Below, piece after piece: positions 41,355 through 50,009 of a stretch of 64,000 bases of DNA (positions are counted from its first letter, which is position 1; every line of letters starts with the position of its first letter). This stretch comes from Parvibaculum sp041688015 (GTDB taxonomy: Bacteria; Pseudomonadota; Alphaproteobacteria; Parvibaculales; Parvibaculaceae): the NCBI GenBank assembly GCA_041688015.1, contig JBDNIY010000017.1, positions 310,001 to 374,000 on the forward strand. The letters are read 5' to 3'. Both the position numbers and the translations under genes were made by a program. The notes below the pieces were generated by a model. The model searched no databases. It was given only the letters and a program-made list of their open reading frames with translations, and was not told where the DNA came from.

Positions 41355-42359
41355 ATGAAAGCCGTGTTGTGCAAGGAATATGGACCACCTTCGAGCCTCG
41401 TCATTGAAGAGGTGGCATCGCCAGAGCCGCAAAAAGGCCAAGTGCTGCTGGAAGTTCATTCGGCGGCTATTAATTTTCCCGATGTGCTGATTATCGAGAA
41501 CAAATACCAGTTCAAGCCGCCGCTACCGTTTTCGCCGGGCGGCGAAGTGGCGGGCATTGTCACCAAGCTGGGTGAAGGCGTCACCAAGGTCAAAGTTGGT
41601 GATCGCGTCATCGGCTCATGCGGCTGGGGCGGCTTTGCCGAAGAAATCGCGCTGGATGAGGCGCGTGTGACGCCCATACCTGCCGAGATGGACTATGTCA
41701 CGGCGTCGGCCTTTCTGATGACCTATGGCACGTCGCATCATGCGCTGAAGGACCGAGCGCGTATTCAGCCCGGCGAGACGCTGCTGGTGTTGGGTGCGGC
41801 AGGCGGGGTGGGGCTTGCTGCCGTCGAGCTTGGCAAGGTGATGGGCGCGCGCGTTATTGCTGCCGTTTCGACAGAAGAAAAGCTCAAGGTCGCCAAAGAG
41901 CATGGCGCAGATGAAGGCATTATATATCCCACAGGCGCGCTTGACCGCGATCAGCAGAAGGCGCTGACCGATCAGATCAAGGCGTTGACTGGTGGTCAGG
42001 GTGCAGATGTTGTCTATGATCCAGTTGGTGGAGACTATGCAGAACCGGCCTTGCGGGCGACCAATTGGGAAGGCCGCTATCTGGTGGTAGGCTTTGCTGC
42101 CGGGCCGATCCCCAAGATCCCGCTCAATCTTGCGCTCCTCAAAGGCTGTCAGATTGTCGGCGTGTTCTGGGGCGCTTTCACGGGACGCGAACCGGCGCGC
42201 CATCAGGAAAATCTCAAGGAACTGATGGCATGGTTCAAGGCAGGCAAGCTGCGTCCGCATGTGTCGCGCCAATACAAGTTCTCCGAAGTCGCCGAAGCGT
42301 TGGACGCCATGGCGGCGCGCAAGGTCAAAGGTAAGATCGTGTTGGTGCCGGAACGCTGA
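41355..42359 (+). CDS. NADPH:quinone oxidoreductase-like MDR protein
   Basis: A 334-residue zinc-independent medium-chain dehydrogenase/reductase. ATG 41355, preceded by CAGGGAA, gives the normal start (KAVLCKEYGPPSSL). The nucleotide-binding motif LGAAGGVGLAAVELGK and NFPDVLII are conserved; the catalytic-zinc Cys of alcohol dehydrogenases is absent. Members reduce quinones or act as crotonyl-/acrylyl-CoA reductase-like enzymes using NADPH. The longer reading frame to 41169 includes a Cys-rich stretch that looks non-coding. Isolated on its own promoter. Confidence 0.9.
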   Translation: MKAVLCKEYGPPSSLVIEEVASPEPQKGQVLLEVHSAAINFPDVLIIENKYQFKPPLPFSPGGEVAGIVTKLGEGVTKVKVGDRVIGSCGWGGFAEEIALDEARVTPIPAEMDYVTASAFLMTYGTSHHALKDRARIQPGETLLVLGAAGGVGLAAVELGKVMGARVIAAVSTEEKLKVAKEHGADEGIIYPTGALDRDQQKALTDQIKALTGGQGADVVYDPVGGDYAEPALRATNWEGRYLVVGFAAGPIPKIPLNLALLKGCQIVGVFWGAFTGREPARHQENLKELMAWFKAGKLRPHVSRQYKFSEVAEALDAMAARKVKGKIVLVPER

Positions 42360-42412
42360 AACCGGCTATCGATTTTAACTGAATAGCTTGGGTCATATGG
42401 GGGTGGAGGCCG

Positions 42413-43132
42413 ATGCGGCGAACACTAGTGATGATTGGCGGGTTGGTTTTTCTCGCCGTTATCACGCTTTTCGGCTTCCTCCTTTATGTGCTGCTCGCGT
42501 CAGGCAATCCGACGTATTGGGCAGGTGATATTTCGGCTTTTGAGCGGCGTGATGTGTCCAATCCGCCGCCGCGCGGGGCGGTGCTTTTTGTCGGCGACGA
42601 TGACCTGCGCCAATGGACCACGCTTGGTGCGGATATGGCGCCAATCCCGACGATTGCGCGCGGCTTTGGCGGCGCGCAAATTGCCCATGTCACCTATTAT
42701 ATTCCCCGTATCGTCGTGCCCTATCGGCCGCGCGCCATTGTGTTGATGGCAGGCGCAGCTGATCTGTCTGATGTGCATGGGCGACGCCCCGAAGACGTGC
42801 TGGATGATTTCAATGCGTTCATCGCCGCGTTGCGTAAAGCGCGTGTGACGGTGCCGGTTTATTTTGTTTCGATCCATCCAGAACCCATGCGGCAGTCACG
42901 ATGGCTTGGCGCTAAGCGTGCCAATGCTTTGATCGAGCATTACATCAAGACCAATCCGACCTTGCATTATATTGCAGTGGCTGATGCGCTGACGACCCTT
43001 GCGGGCAAGGCCAATAGCGACTTGTTCAGTTGGGATGGATTGTCATTGAATGCGCAGGGCCGCGCCATTGTGGCCGCGCGCATCAAGGGCACCCTCATCA
43101 AGGATGGATATGGCTCGCGCGTGGTGCGCTGA
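42413..43132 (+). CDS. SGNH-hydrolase-like pseudoenzyme, membrane anchored
   Basis: A 239-residue protein with an N-terminal membrane anchor (about 7-30) and an SGNH/GDSL fold. The family's catalytic blocks are all altered. The Ser-containing block I reads VLFVGDDDLRQW (Ser replaced by Asp). Block II GFGGAQI is kept. The Asn of block III is Ala (GAADLSD). The His of block V is Ser (WDGLSLNAQG). The rest of the fold, including VPYRPRAIVLMAGAADL, is normal, so this is probably a non-catalytic or strongly re-purposed family member rather than a decayed gene. Flanking: quinone reductase upstream, S12 esterase downstream. Confidence 0.8.
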   Translation: MRRTLVMIGGLVFLAVITLFGFLLYVLLASGNPTYWAGDISAFERRDVSNPPPRGAVLFVGDDDLRQWTTLGADMAPIPTIARGFGGAQIAHVTYYIPRIVVPYRPRAIVLMAGAADLSDVHGRRPEDVLDDFNAFIAALRKARVTVPVYFVSIHPEPMRQSRWLGAKRANALIEHYIKTNPTLHYIAVADALTTLAGKANSDLFSWDGLSLNAQGRAIVAARIKGTLIKDGYGSRVVR

Positions 43133-43174
43133 TTTCAGAACATAATTATAAAATAAACGACAGGGAGATAGACG

Positions 43175-44398
43175 ATGGCACTTGAAAGTTTTTCACGCGA
43201 AACGAAAGCGGGTTTGGTCGAAGGCCAGCTTGATCCGAAGTTCAAAGGCGTGGCAGAAGCGTTTGTTGAGAACTTTGAATCGCGTGACGAAGTTGGCGCC
43301 AATGTCGCCTTGACGCTTGAGGGACAGACATTAGTTGATCTCTGGGGTGGCAAGAAAGCGCGCGACGGCGAGGCTTGGACGCACGACACGATGTCGATTG
43401 TCTTTTCTTGCACCAAAGGCGCGACGGCCATTTGTGCGCATATACTGGCTGATCGCGGGTTGCTTGATCTAGATGCGCCGGTCGCCAAATATTGGCCAGA
43501 ATTTGCGCAAGCGGGCAAGGAGGAGGTGACCGTCTCGATGATGCTTGATCATTCGGTCGGCTTGCCGCATCTGCGTCCAAAGCTCAAAGACGGCGCTTAC
43601 TATGATTATGATTACATGATCGGATTGCTTGAAAAAGAAGAGCCGTTTTGGGTGCCGGGCACACGCAACGGCTATCACGGCGTCACTTTTGCCTGGACGG
43701 TGGGTGAGCTTGTGCATCGCGCATCAGGTAAACGGCTGGGCGAATTCTTCCGCGATGAAGTGGCAAAGCCTTTGGGTCTTGATTTTTATATCGGTTTGCC
43801 TGAGGCACTGGAACCGCGCGTTGCGCTGATGATCTTTGCTGAGCCGGATGCGGCCACATTGGCCTCCCGGTTTTCGCAGACGGTTATGAGTGATCCAACA
43901 TCACCCGCGCATCTCTTTTTGTTGAACAATGGCGGAGCGAATTTCAATTCGCGTGAAGCTCATGCGGCCGAAATTGGTTCAGCCAATGGAATTTCTAATG
44001 GACGCGGGTTGGCGGGTCTTTATGCACCGCTTGCCAATGGTAAACTTGTTTCTGCGGACACATTGGCGCGGATGGGGCGCGTGTCCATGGCGACGCATGA
44101 AGATGCAACGCTGCTCATTCCGTCGCGCTTTGCGCTTGGCTTCATGAAGTCGATGGACAATCGCGCCATCCCCAACACAAGCAACATGAGCTGCATCATG
44201 TCAGACAGTGCCTTTGGCCATGTTGGGATGGGCGGTTCCATTGGCTTTGCCGATCCTGAAGCGCATATGAGTTTTGGCTACAACATGAACCGCATGGGCA
44301 ACGGCATCCTTGTCAATGACCGTTGCCAGTCATTGATGGATGAAGCCTATAAAGCGCTGGGTTATCGCAGCAATGCGTCAGGCGTCTGGGCCATGTAG
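43175..44398 (+). CDS. Class C beta-lactamase-fold serine hydrolase (esterase-type)
   Basis: A 407-residue protein of the S12/EstB-like esterase group. The Ser-x-x-Lys motif is SCTK in IVFSCTKGATAI. The second motif is at YHGVTFAWTVGELVH (Tyr kept), and GHVGMGGSIGFADPEAHMSFGY provides the final Gly-rich motif. No signal peptide is visible, so it is cytosolic, unlike the membrane pseudoenzyme at 32975. Such enzymes hydrolyse esters or small amides; substrate unknown. Ribosome-binding sequence CAGGGAG is before the ATG. Confidence 0.88.
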   Translation: MALESFSRETKAGLVEGQLDPKFKGVAEAFVENFESRDEVGANVALTLEGQTLVDLWGGKKARDGEAWTHDTMSIVFSCTKGATAICAHILADRGLLDLDAPVAKYWPEFAQAGKEEVTVSMMLDHSVGLPHLRPKLKDGAYYDYDYMIGLLEKEEPFWVPGTRNGYHGVTFAWTVGELVHRASGKRLGEFFRDEVAKPLGLDFYIGLPEALEPRVALMIFAEPDAATLASRFSQTVMSDPTSPAHLFLLNNGGANFNSREAHAAEIGSANGISNGRGLAGLYAPLANGKLVSADTLARMGRVSMATHEDATLLIPSRFALGFMKSMDNRAIPNTSNMSCIMSDSAFGHVGMGGSIGFADPEAHMSFGYNMNRMGNGILVNDRCQSLMDEAYKALGYRSNASGVWAM

Positions 44399-44415
44399 GA
44401 ACCGCACGCCGATCA

Positions 44416-44823
44416 TCATTTGTTTCGGCGCTCATTCTCTTTAATCGGAATATCGTTGATGCTGGCGTCACGATGCGCCATCAAACCGTCAGCATCATAT
44501 TCCCACTGTTCATTGCCGTGAGAACGAAACCACTGGCCGTTGGTATCGTGCCATTCATATTCGAAGCACACGGAGATACGATTGTTGTCGAAGGCCCATA
44601 GTTCCTTCTCCAATTTGTAGTCGAGTTCCTTTTCCCATTTGCGCTTCAGGAAGGCCTTGATCTCTTCACGACCTTTGACAAATTCACTACGATTGCGCCA
44701 AGCAGAGTCTGGCGTATAGCCCAGTGCAACGCGTTCAGGATCACGTGAGTTCCAAGCGGCTTCGGCCGCGGCTGTTTCTTTCGTGAAAGGCGGCTTGATG
44801 GAGGCAGGGGATGTAGACGTCAT
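44416..44823 (-). CDS. DUF1348/SnoaL-like small protein
   Basis: A 135-residue protein of the NTF2-like superfamily, DUF1348 branch. It carries AEAAWNSRDPERVALGYTPD near the N-terminus, GREEIKAFLKRKWEKELDY, the FEYEWHDTNGQWFRSHGNE strand pair and a final HRDASINDIPI. These cone-shaped folds host varied enzymes or binding functions. Its ATG overlaps the stop of the PNPOx-like gene (ATGA), so the two are co-translated, and both are divergent from a LysR regulator. Function unknown. Confidence 0.88.
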   Translation of the reverse strand: MTSTSPASIKPPFTKETAAAEAAWNSRDPERVALGYTPDSAWRNRSEFVKGREEIKAFLKRKWEKELDYKLEKELWAFDNNRISVCFEYEWHDTNGQWFRSHGNEQWEYDADGLMAHRDASINDIPIKENERRNK

Positions 44824-45446
44824 GAGGGGTCTCCTTTAGTCTTGAGGGCGGCAAGCTCCGCTTCCAATGTGGCGATGCGGGCCTTTAGATAATCAAGGGC
44901 GCCTGCTACGTCGGCGGCGTCGAATTGCATCGGGATATGCTGCTGGCAATTGGTGTCGAAGGCTTCGACAGTAAAAGTGATGACTTGCTGAGGTTTGGCG
45001 CGATAGCCCTCGGGCATCAGTTTTGCCATCAAGACCGGGTCGTCGCTGATATGGGCTCGGCCCCAGATTTTGACGCGCGTACGTGTCGCGTAATTCATCA
45101 AGAAAATATAGGCGCGGTCGTTTTCGATGAGGTTGCCGGTGGTGATGTACTGGCGGTTGCCAACATAGTCGGTGAAAGCAAGCGTGTGTTTGTCGAGCAC
45201 ATGTAGGAAGCCTTTCGGGCCACCGCGGTGCTGGATATAGGGCTGACCGTCCGCACTGGCGGTCGCTAAATAGAAGGATTGGCGGTCGGCGATGAAGGCC
45301 GCGACTTCAGGCGAGATTTCACCCTGCCAGTCGCGCGCCTCATAAAAGGCACGGCTGCCCCGCGCCGTCTGCACGTCTTTGACGCTGGGCGTGAAGGCGA
45401 TGTCGCTGACGTGGCTGGGCGTGCTGTCGCTATTCATGCTGGCCAT
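44820..45446 (-). CDS. Pyridoxamine 5'-phosphate oxidase-like FMN-binding protein
   Basis: A 208-residue split-barrel protein. It shows SFYLATASADGQPYIQHRGG, FADYVGNR-like TDYVGNRQY and RVKIWGRAHI, typical of the PNPOx-like family that binds FMN or F420 and reduces or scavenges small molecules. The C-terminal 40 residues form a coiled-coil-like helix. ATG could be 45446 or the internal ATG at 45437, which has GGAA at better spacing. It is divergent from the LysR gene (93-base gap), its probable regulator, and coupled with the DUF1348 gene downstream. Confidence 0.85.
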   Translation of the reverse strand: MASMNSDSTPSHVSDIAFTPSVKDVQTARGSRAFYEARDWQGEISPEVAAFIADRQSFYLATASADGQPYIQHRGGPKGFLHVLDKHTLAFTDYVGNRQYITTGNLIENDRAYIFLMNYATRTRVKIWGRAHISDDPVLMAKLMPEGYRAKPQQVITFTVEAFDTNCQQHIPMQFDAADVAGALDYLKARIATLEAELAALKTKGDPS

Positions 45447-45539
45447 TTCCGATTTGAATTCAGACAGAACATATAAGCTTTCTTAATCTGAGATAATTGG
45501 CCATATTTGATAAATTATATTGCATAAAGTGAAATGATA

Positions 45540-46436
45540 ATGGATCGACTGGATACGATAGCGATCTTCGTCGAGGTCGCAGAACAGAGTAGCTTCGTCA
45601 AGGCGGCAAAGCGGCTTGGCCGGTCAACGGCTGGCGTCTCCCGCGCCGTCGCCGCTCTTGAGGCACGGCTCGATACGGCCCTGTTGCGGCGGACCACGCG
45701 GGCGGTGACATTGACGGATGCTGGCGCGCGCTATTTGGAGCGTTGCCGCCACCTGCTCGCTGAATTTGAAGAATTGGAAGCGGCGGCGGCAAGTGAGAAG
45801 ATCGAGCCTCAGGGCCTCATCTCGCTCACTGTGCCAGTGGTGTTTGGGCGGCTGCATGTGTTGCCCATCACGGCGCTCTTTCTCAACGCTCACCCCCGCG
45901 TTGAAATGCGTCTTCTCATGCATGACCGTAATGTGTCGTTGGTAGATGAGGGGATCGATGTGGGTGTGCGTCTGGGGCCGCTAGAGGATTCGACTTTGCG
46001 GGCCACCAAGGTCGGGCATGTGACGCGCGGCGTTTATGCCAGTCCTGATTATCTGGCGCGGATGGGTGTGCCGCAGATGCCCGATGATTTAGTGGGCCAC
46101 GACTGTATCGCCATCACCTCGATCCGGTCGAACGATGCGCATTGGTCGTTTGGTCGCCGGGGCGCACGGCGGACCGTTAAAGTGACGCCGCGTGCGACGG
46201 TCACCACCATTGATGCTGGTGTTGAAGCTGCCATTCTGGGGATGGGATTGGCGCGGCTGCATTCCTATCAGGCAGACAGGCATGTGGCGGAAGGCTCGTT
46301 GGTGTCAGTGCTGAATGGCCATGAACCAGAAGACGTGCCGATCCATGTCATTCAACCGGCAAGCGCACATGTGGCGGCAAAGACACGCGCGCTTGTGGCC
46401 ATGCTGGTGCCCGCCTTGCGCGCTAAATTTCTCTAA
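45540..46436 (+). CDS. LysR-type transcriptional regulator
   Basis: A 298-residue LysR protein. N-terminal winged helix DRLDTIAIFVEVAEQSSFVK, then AKRLGRSTAGVSRAVAALEA, followed by a substrate-binding domain with LISLTVPVVFGRLHVLP. The start at 45540 is preferred over 45534. It is divergent from the PNPOx/DUF1348 pair and probably controls it. The AT-rich 93-base spacer between the two starts would hold the LysR box (a T-N11-A site), but I cannot assign it with confidence. Stop overlaps the convergent DUF1232 gene by four bases. Confidence 0.9.
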   Translation: MDRLDTIAIFVEVAEQSSFVKAAKRLGRSTAGVSRAVAALEARLDTALLRRTTRAVTLTDAGARYLERCRHLLAEFEELEAAAASEKIEPQGLISLTVPVVFGRLHVLPITALFLNAHPRVEMRLLMHDRNVSLVDEGIDVGVRLGPLEDSTLRATKVGHVTRGVYASPDYLARMGVPQMPDDLVGHDCIAITSIRSNDAHWSFGRRGARRTVKVTPRATVTTIDAGVEAAILGMGLARLHSYQADRHVAEGSLVSVLNGHEPEDVPIHVIQPASAHVAAKTRALVAMLVPALRAKFL

Positions 46437-46831
46437 GACTCTTCGTTGTCTTTTGGAGGCAGGTTGAGGGCGGCGCGCGCTGCCGTGCGGTGGCCTGGCG
46501 TCAGGTGGCTTGAGACGAGGCCGACGGCGGCCATTAGCACAGTGGCGTCATCGGTGAAGCCAAAGCCGACGATAAAGTCGGGAACTAAATCGGTGGGCAA
46601 TACGAAATAGGCGAGTGCGGCCAGAAGCGTTCCTTTGACGCGCAAAGGTGTCTTGGGGTCACGGGTGCAGAACCAAGCAGCGGCAGCGTCTTCGGCAAAA
46701 GGGATGCGCCCGGCGACACGCGTCAGTTTTTTCCAGAAGTCATCGCGCACGATTTTTTCATTTTGTTCGATAACCATGGGCAATGCGTGACGGGGGCTGT
46801 CCAATTCCAATGGTGGGCTTTTGTCGGGCAT
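46433..46831 (-). CDS. YkvA/DUF1232 family protein
   Basis: A 132-residue protein with the DUF1232 core: KTPLRVKGTLLAALAYFVLP, followed by DLVPDFIVGFGFTDDATVLM, where the PTDLVPDFIVGFGFTDD stretch is the hallmark. One or two hydrophobic helices suggest membrane association. The role of the family is unknown. Convergent with the LysR gene and divergent from the SDR gene at 47072. Confidence 0.88.
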   Translation of the reverse strand: MPDKSPPLELDSPRHALPMVIEQNEKIVRDDFWKKLTRVAGRIPFAEDAAAAWFCTRDPKTPLRVKGTLLAALAYFVLPTDLVPDFIVGFGFTDDATVLMAAVGLVSSHLTPGHRTAARAALNLPPKDNEES

Positions 46832-47071
46832 TTGTCTGCGTTAGCGCTCCCTTGGCGGCGAATAGCTTCAACATGGGTGTCTTGGGGGGTGGGCGCAAGC
46901 TCAAGGGAACCCTGCGTTAAATCGGAAAAGTGCGATGCGGCGCAGAAATCCCCCAAATTATTGTATTTTTGGCTCGCATGACGTGGCTTGAATTTGTTAA
47001 ATCGGCGCCAACAAATGCCCTCAGTATGTTGTTTCAAGGAGAGGGCCCCAGCGGGACAAAGGAACAGACCC

Positions 47072-47854
47072 ATGAAACTCGACTCCAATATTTCCGCCAT
47101 CATCACTGGCGGTGCGTCAGGTCTTGGTGCGGCAACGGCGCGTGCTCTGGCCGCTCAAGGCGTCAAGATCGGCATTTTCGACTTGCAGGAAGACAAAGGC
47201 GAAGCGCTTGCCAAGGAACTTGGCGGCGCTTTTGCTAAGGTCAATGTGACGGATGAAGCCAGCGTTGATGCCGGCTTTGCGAAACTCCGTGCGGCCAACG
47301 GCCAGGAACGCATTCTGGTGAATTGCGCCGGCACGGGCAATGCCGTGAAGACCGCATCGCGTGACAAAGAAACTGGCAAGCCGGTTCACTTCCCGCTCGA
47401 CAAATTCAACCTCATCATCCAGATCAACCTTGTCGGCACATTCCGCTGCATCGCTAAATCGGCGGCTGGCATGCTGACGCTTGATCCGCTGTCTGATGGT
47501 GACCGTGGTGCGATCGTCAACACAGGTTCGGTCGCAGCCCAGGATGGCCAGATCGGTCAGGCGGCTTATTCGGCATCGAAGGCTGGTGTGGTTGGCATGA
47601 CGCTTCCCATCGCGCGTGACCTGAGCCGTGATGGCATTCGGGTCAACACGATCCTGCCGGGTATCTTTGATACACCGCTGCTTGCTGGTGCGCCGGAAAA
47701 AGTGCGTCAGGCTTTGGGTGCGCAGGTTCCTTTCCCGGCCCGCCTCGGCAACCCGGTTGAATATGCATCGCTTGCCATGCAGATGATCACCAACGGTTAT
47801 TTCAACGGCGAAACGGTTCGCCTCGATGGCGCTATCCGTATGGCGCCGCGCTAA
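47072..47854 (+). CDS. Short-chain dehydrogenase, 3-hydroxyacyl-CoA dehydrogenase type 2-like
   Basis: A 260-residue SDR. ATG 47072 is preferred over the ORF start because AAGGA precedes it and the normal N-terminus (KLDSNISAIITGGASGLG) begins there. The catalytic Ser is in NTGSVAAQDGQIGQ and Tyr/Lys in AAYSASKAGV. NLVGTFRCIAKSA and ILPGIFDTPLLAG match the HSD17B10/FabG-like 3-hydroxyacyl-CoA dehydrogenase branch that uses NAD. It probably oxidises 3-hydroxyacyl-CoA in beta-oxidation. Single gene ended by a strong terminator. Confidence 0.9.
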   Translation: MKLDSNISAIITGGASGLGAATARALAAQGVKIGIFDLQEDKGEALAKELGGAFAKVNVTDEASVDAGFAKLRAANGQERILVNCAGTGNAVKTASRDKETGKPVHFPLDKFNLIIQINLVGTFRCIAKSAAGMLTLDPLSDGDRGAIVNTGSVAAQDGQIGQAAYSASKAGVVGMTLPIARDLSRDGIRVNTILPGIFDTPLLAGAPEKVRQALGAQVPFPARLGNPVEYASLAMQMITNGYFNGETVRLDGAIRMAPR

Positions 47855-47880
47855 TCCATCTGGATTTCACGACTGCAAAA

Positions 47881-47908
47881 GCCCCGGTGGAAACACCGGG
47901 GCTTTTTT
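47881..47908 (+). terminator. Rho-independent terminator with GAAA loop
   Basis: GCCCCGGTG / CACCGGGGC stem, GAAA tetraloop, and six T. The central 20 bases recur exactly in the terminator at 56591-56610. Between convergent SDR and ndh genes it may act in both directions. Confidence 0.92.
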
Positions 47909-47923
47909 GATGAGCAGTTGGAT

Positions 47924-49209
47924 TTAAGGCAATTTTGTCGAGCCGGTGATGAGGCGGACGTCTTGGCGGAAGCTGACATAGGCCCAAAGCCAATGCAGCA
48001 TGACCATCAGGCGATTGCGAAAACCGATGAGGAAATAGACATGCGCGGCCCCCCAAAGGAGCCAAGCGATGAAACCCTTGACTTCGAGCCGCCCAAAATC
48101 GATCACCGCACTTTTACGACCGATGGTGGCGAGGTTTCCTTGGTGGCGGTAGCGGAAGGCAGCGGGTGTTTTTCCGGCGATTATCGTGTGGATGCTGCGG
48201 GCGGCATAATTGCCCATTTGCTTAGCGGCGGGTGCGATGCCTGGCACATATTTTCCGTCTTCCCATTCGACTGCTGCGGTGTCGCCCACCACGAAAATGC
48301 GCCGGTCGCTCGCGGCATTGAGGTGATCGTCAACCATCACGCGGCCTGCACGGTCGCCTTTAAGGCCAAGCCATTTGGCGGCCGGTGAAGCCATGACACC
48401 GGCTGCCCAGATGATCGTGCGCGCGCCGATGAAACTCTCGCCAAGGGCAACGCCTTCGCGGGTGCAGTCTGTTGCGGCGTGGCCGGTTTGAATTTCGACG
48501 CCCATGCGCGTCAGTGATTTGGCGGCAAAGCGCGACAGGGTTTCGGGGAAGGCGGGCAAAATGCGTGGTCCGGCTTCCACAAGAATGACGCGGGCAGACG
48601 CTGGATCAATGTGGCGGAAGTCGCGCAGCAGGGCCTTTTTGGCCAATTCGATGATGGCACCTGCCATCTCAACGCCGGTCGGGCCGCCGCCGATGATGAC
48701 AAAGGTAAGGAGCGCGCGGCGGCGAGCCTCGTCAGTTTCGGTCTCTGCCCTTTCGAAGGCGAGCAGAATGCGGCGGCGAATTTCGGTGGCGTCGTCGATT
48801 TTTTGAGTCCCGGCGCAACGGGCTCCCAATCATCGTGACCGAAATAGGCATGGCGCGCGCCAGTGGCGACGATCAGGTACTCGTAGGGCACTTCGCGCCA
48901 GTCATCGAGGCTAACGATGCGTCGCGTGCGGTCGATGCCGATGACTTCGCCCAGCAACACATGGGCATTGGCCTGATCGCGTAGTGTGGAGCGAATGGGC
49001 GTTGCGATATCGGCGGGAGACAGGATTGCGGTGGCCACCTGATAGAGCAGCGGCTGGAATAGGTGATAGTTCTGTGCGTCGATGAGCGTGACGCTGACGG
49101 AGGCAGACGACAAAGCGCGGGCGGCGGTCAAGCCATCAAAGCCCGTGCCGAGAATGACAATGCGGGGTACCGGGCGGGAGGCCGGGTCTGTGTCGCCTGC
49201 GGCCATCAT
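47924..49209 (-). pseudogene. ndh: Type II NADH dehydrogenase, frameshifted
   Basis: The N-terminal part (from ATG 49209) has the first FAD-binding motif VILGTGFDGLTAARAL, HLFQPLLYQVAT and YLIVATGARHAYFGHDDWEP. The reading frame then shifts at a run of six T (six A on the coding strand) at 48799-48804. In the other frame the protein continues exactly as expected with IDDATEIRRRILLAFERAE, then VIIGGGPTGVEMAG (NADH-binding motif) and the C-terminal membrane-binding end. One extra A would restore a complete NDH-2 of about 430 residues. NDH-2 oxidises NADH and reduces quinone without pumping protons. The break may be a sequencing error in a homopolymer, a real inactivation, or -1 slippage. Confidence 0.85.
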
Positions 49210-49233
49210 CGCTTCTCCCGCCGATTGTTCAGC

Positions 49234-49536
49234 CTATCTTCCAGCTTTGCCCGCCCATTTGTCCATGAGCTTGGCCATGGCGATATCGCGTTCGGAGACA
49301 CCGCCTGCCTCATGTGTCGTCAATTGGACGATCACGGTCTTGTAGACGTTGAACCATTCGGGGTGATGGTCCGCTTTTTCAGCAGCCAGAGCAATGCGGG
49401 CCATCCAGCCGAAGGCTTCGCTAAAATCTTTGAATGTGAAGGTCTTTTCGATGGCATCGCGACTGCGCACCTTTGTCCAGCCTTTCAACTCGGCCAGCGC
49501 TTTGGTGCGTGCTGTCCCTTTTAATTTCTCAATCAT
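49234..49536 (-). CDS. Pterin-4a-carbinolamine dehydratase
   Basis: A 100-residue PCD/DCoH family protein. The active-site motif is AAEKADHHPEWFNVYKTVIV with the conserved HH-P-W pattern and the later His in TTHEAGG, plus an acidic ERD. It recycles tetrahydropterin cofactor after aromatic amino-acid hydroxylation; homologues in bacteria also serve in molybdopterin-related or other pathways. No phenylalanine hydroxylase is visible nearby. It lies 24 bases upstream of the frameshifted ndh and is divergent from the metallopeptidase gene. Confidence 0.92.
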   Translation of the reverse strand: MIEKLKGTARTKALAELKGWTKVRSRDAIEKTFTFKDFSEAFGWMARIALAAEKADHHPEWFNVYKTVIVQLTTHEAGGVSERDIAMAKLMDKWAGKAGR

Positions 49537-49601
49537 CCTCTATCTCCTTGGTTTGCCGCCCGACAATCGCGCGCTTAAGCTTGGCGTGCAAGGAGCAGAT
49601 G

Positions 49602-50006
49602 ATGAGCCGATATATGGAAGAGGCCCCGAGCATTTTTGATTTTGAGCGTCTCGCGGGTGAGGCTTTGGCGCGCCTGCCGGAATATTTTCGTGTTCATTGT
49701 CGCCATGTCGTGATCCGTGTCGAGGATTTTCCTGATAGGGAGGTCATGGAGACCATGCAGCTCAGCAGTCCTTTTGATATTCTAGGCCTCTATCACGGGC
49801 GCGGCGAGCCCTATGAACCCGTGAACCAGATCACGCATTTTCCTGATATGATCTATCTCTACCGCCGTCCGATGCTCGCCTATTGGCAGGCCTACGCCGA
49901 TACGCTTGAGGAGATCGTTACCCATGTGCTCGTACATGAGATCGGGCATCACTTCGGCCTCTCCGATGATGATATGCACAAGATCGAGGGCGAGGCGAAA
50001 GATTGA
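49602..50006 (+). CDS. Zincin-like metallopeptidase family protein
   Basis: A 134-residue protein with the HExxHxxGxxD zinc motif (VHEIGHHFGLSD) near the C-terminus. ATG 49602 is preferred because AGGAG lies six bases upstream; ATG 49599 is three bases closer to it. Early features are FERLAGEALARLPEYFR and VIRVEDFPD. This is the MmcA/MtfA-unrelated small zincin family (DUF1025-like) found in many bacteria as single-domain proteins; some are implicated in toxin or heat-shock contexts but substrates are unknown. Convergent with ThpR, three bases between stops. Confidence 0.88.
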   Translation: MSRYMEEAPSIFDFERLAGEALARLPEYFRVHCRHVVIRVEDFPDREVMETMQLSSPFDILGLYHGRGEPYEPVNQITHFPDMIYLYRRPMLAYWQAYADTLEEIVTHVLVHEIGHHFGLSDDDMHKIEGEAKD

Positions 50007-50009
50007 TCT

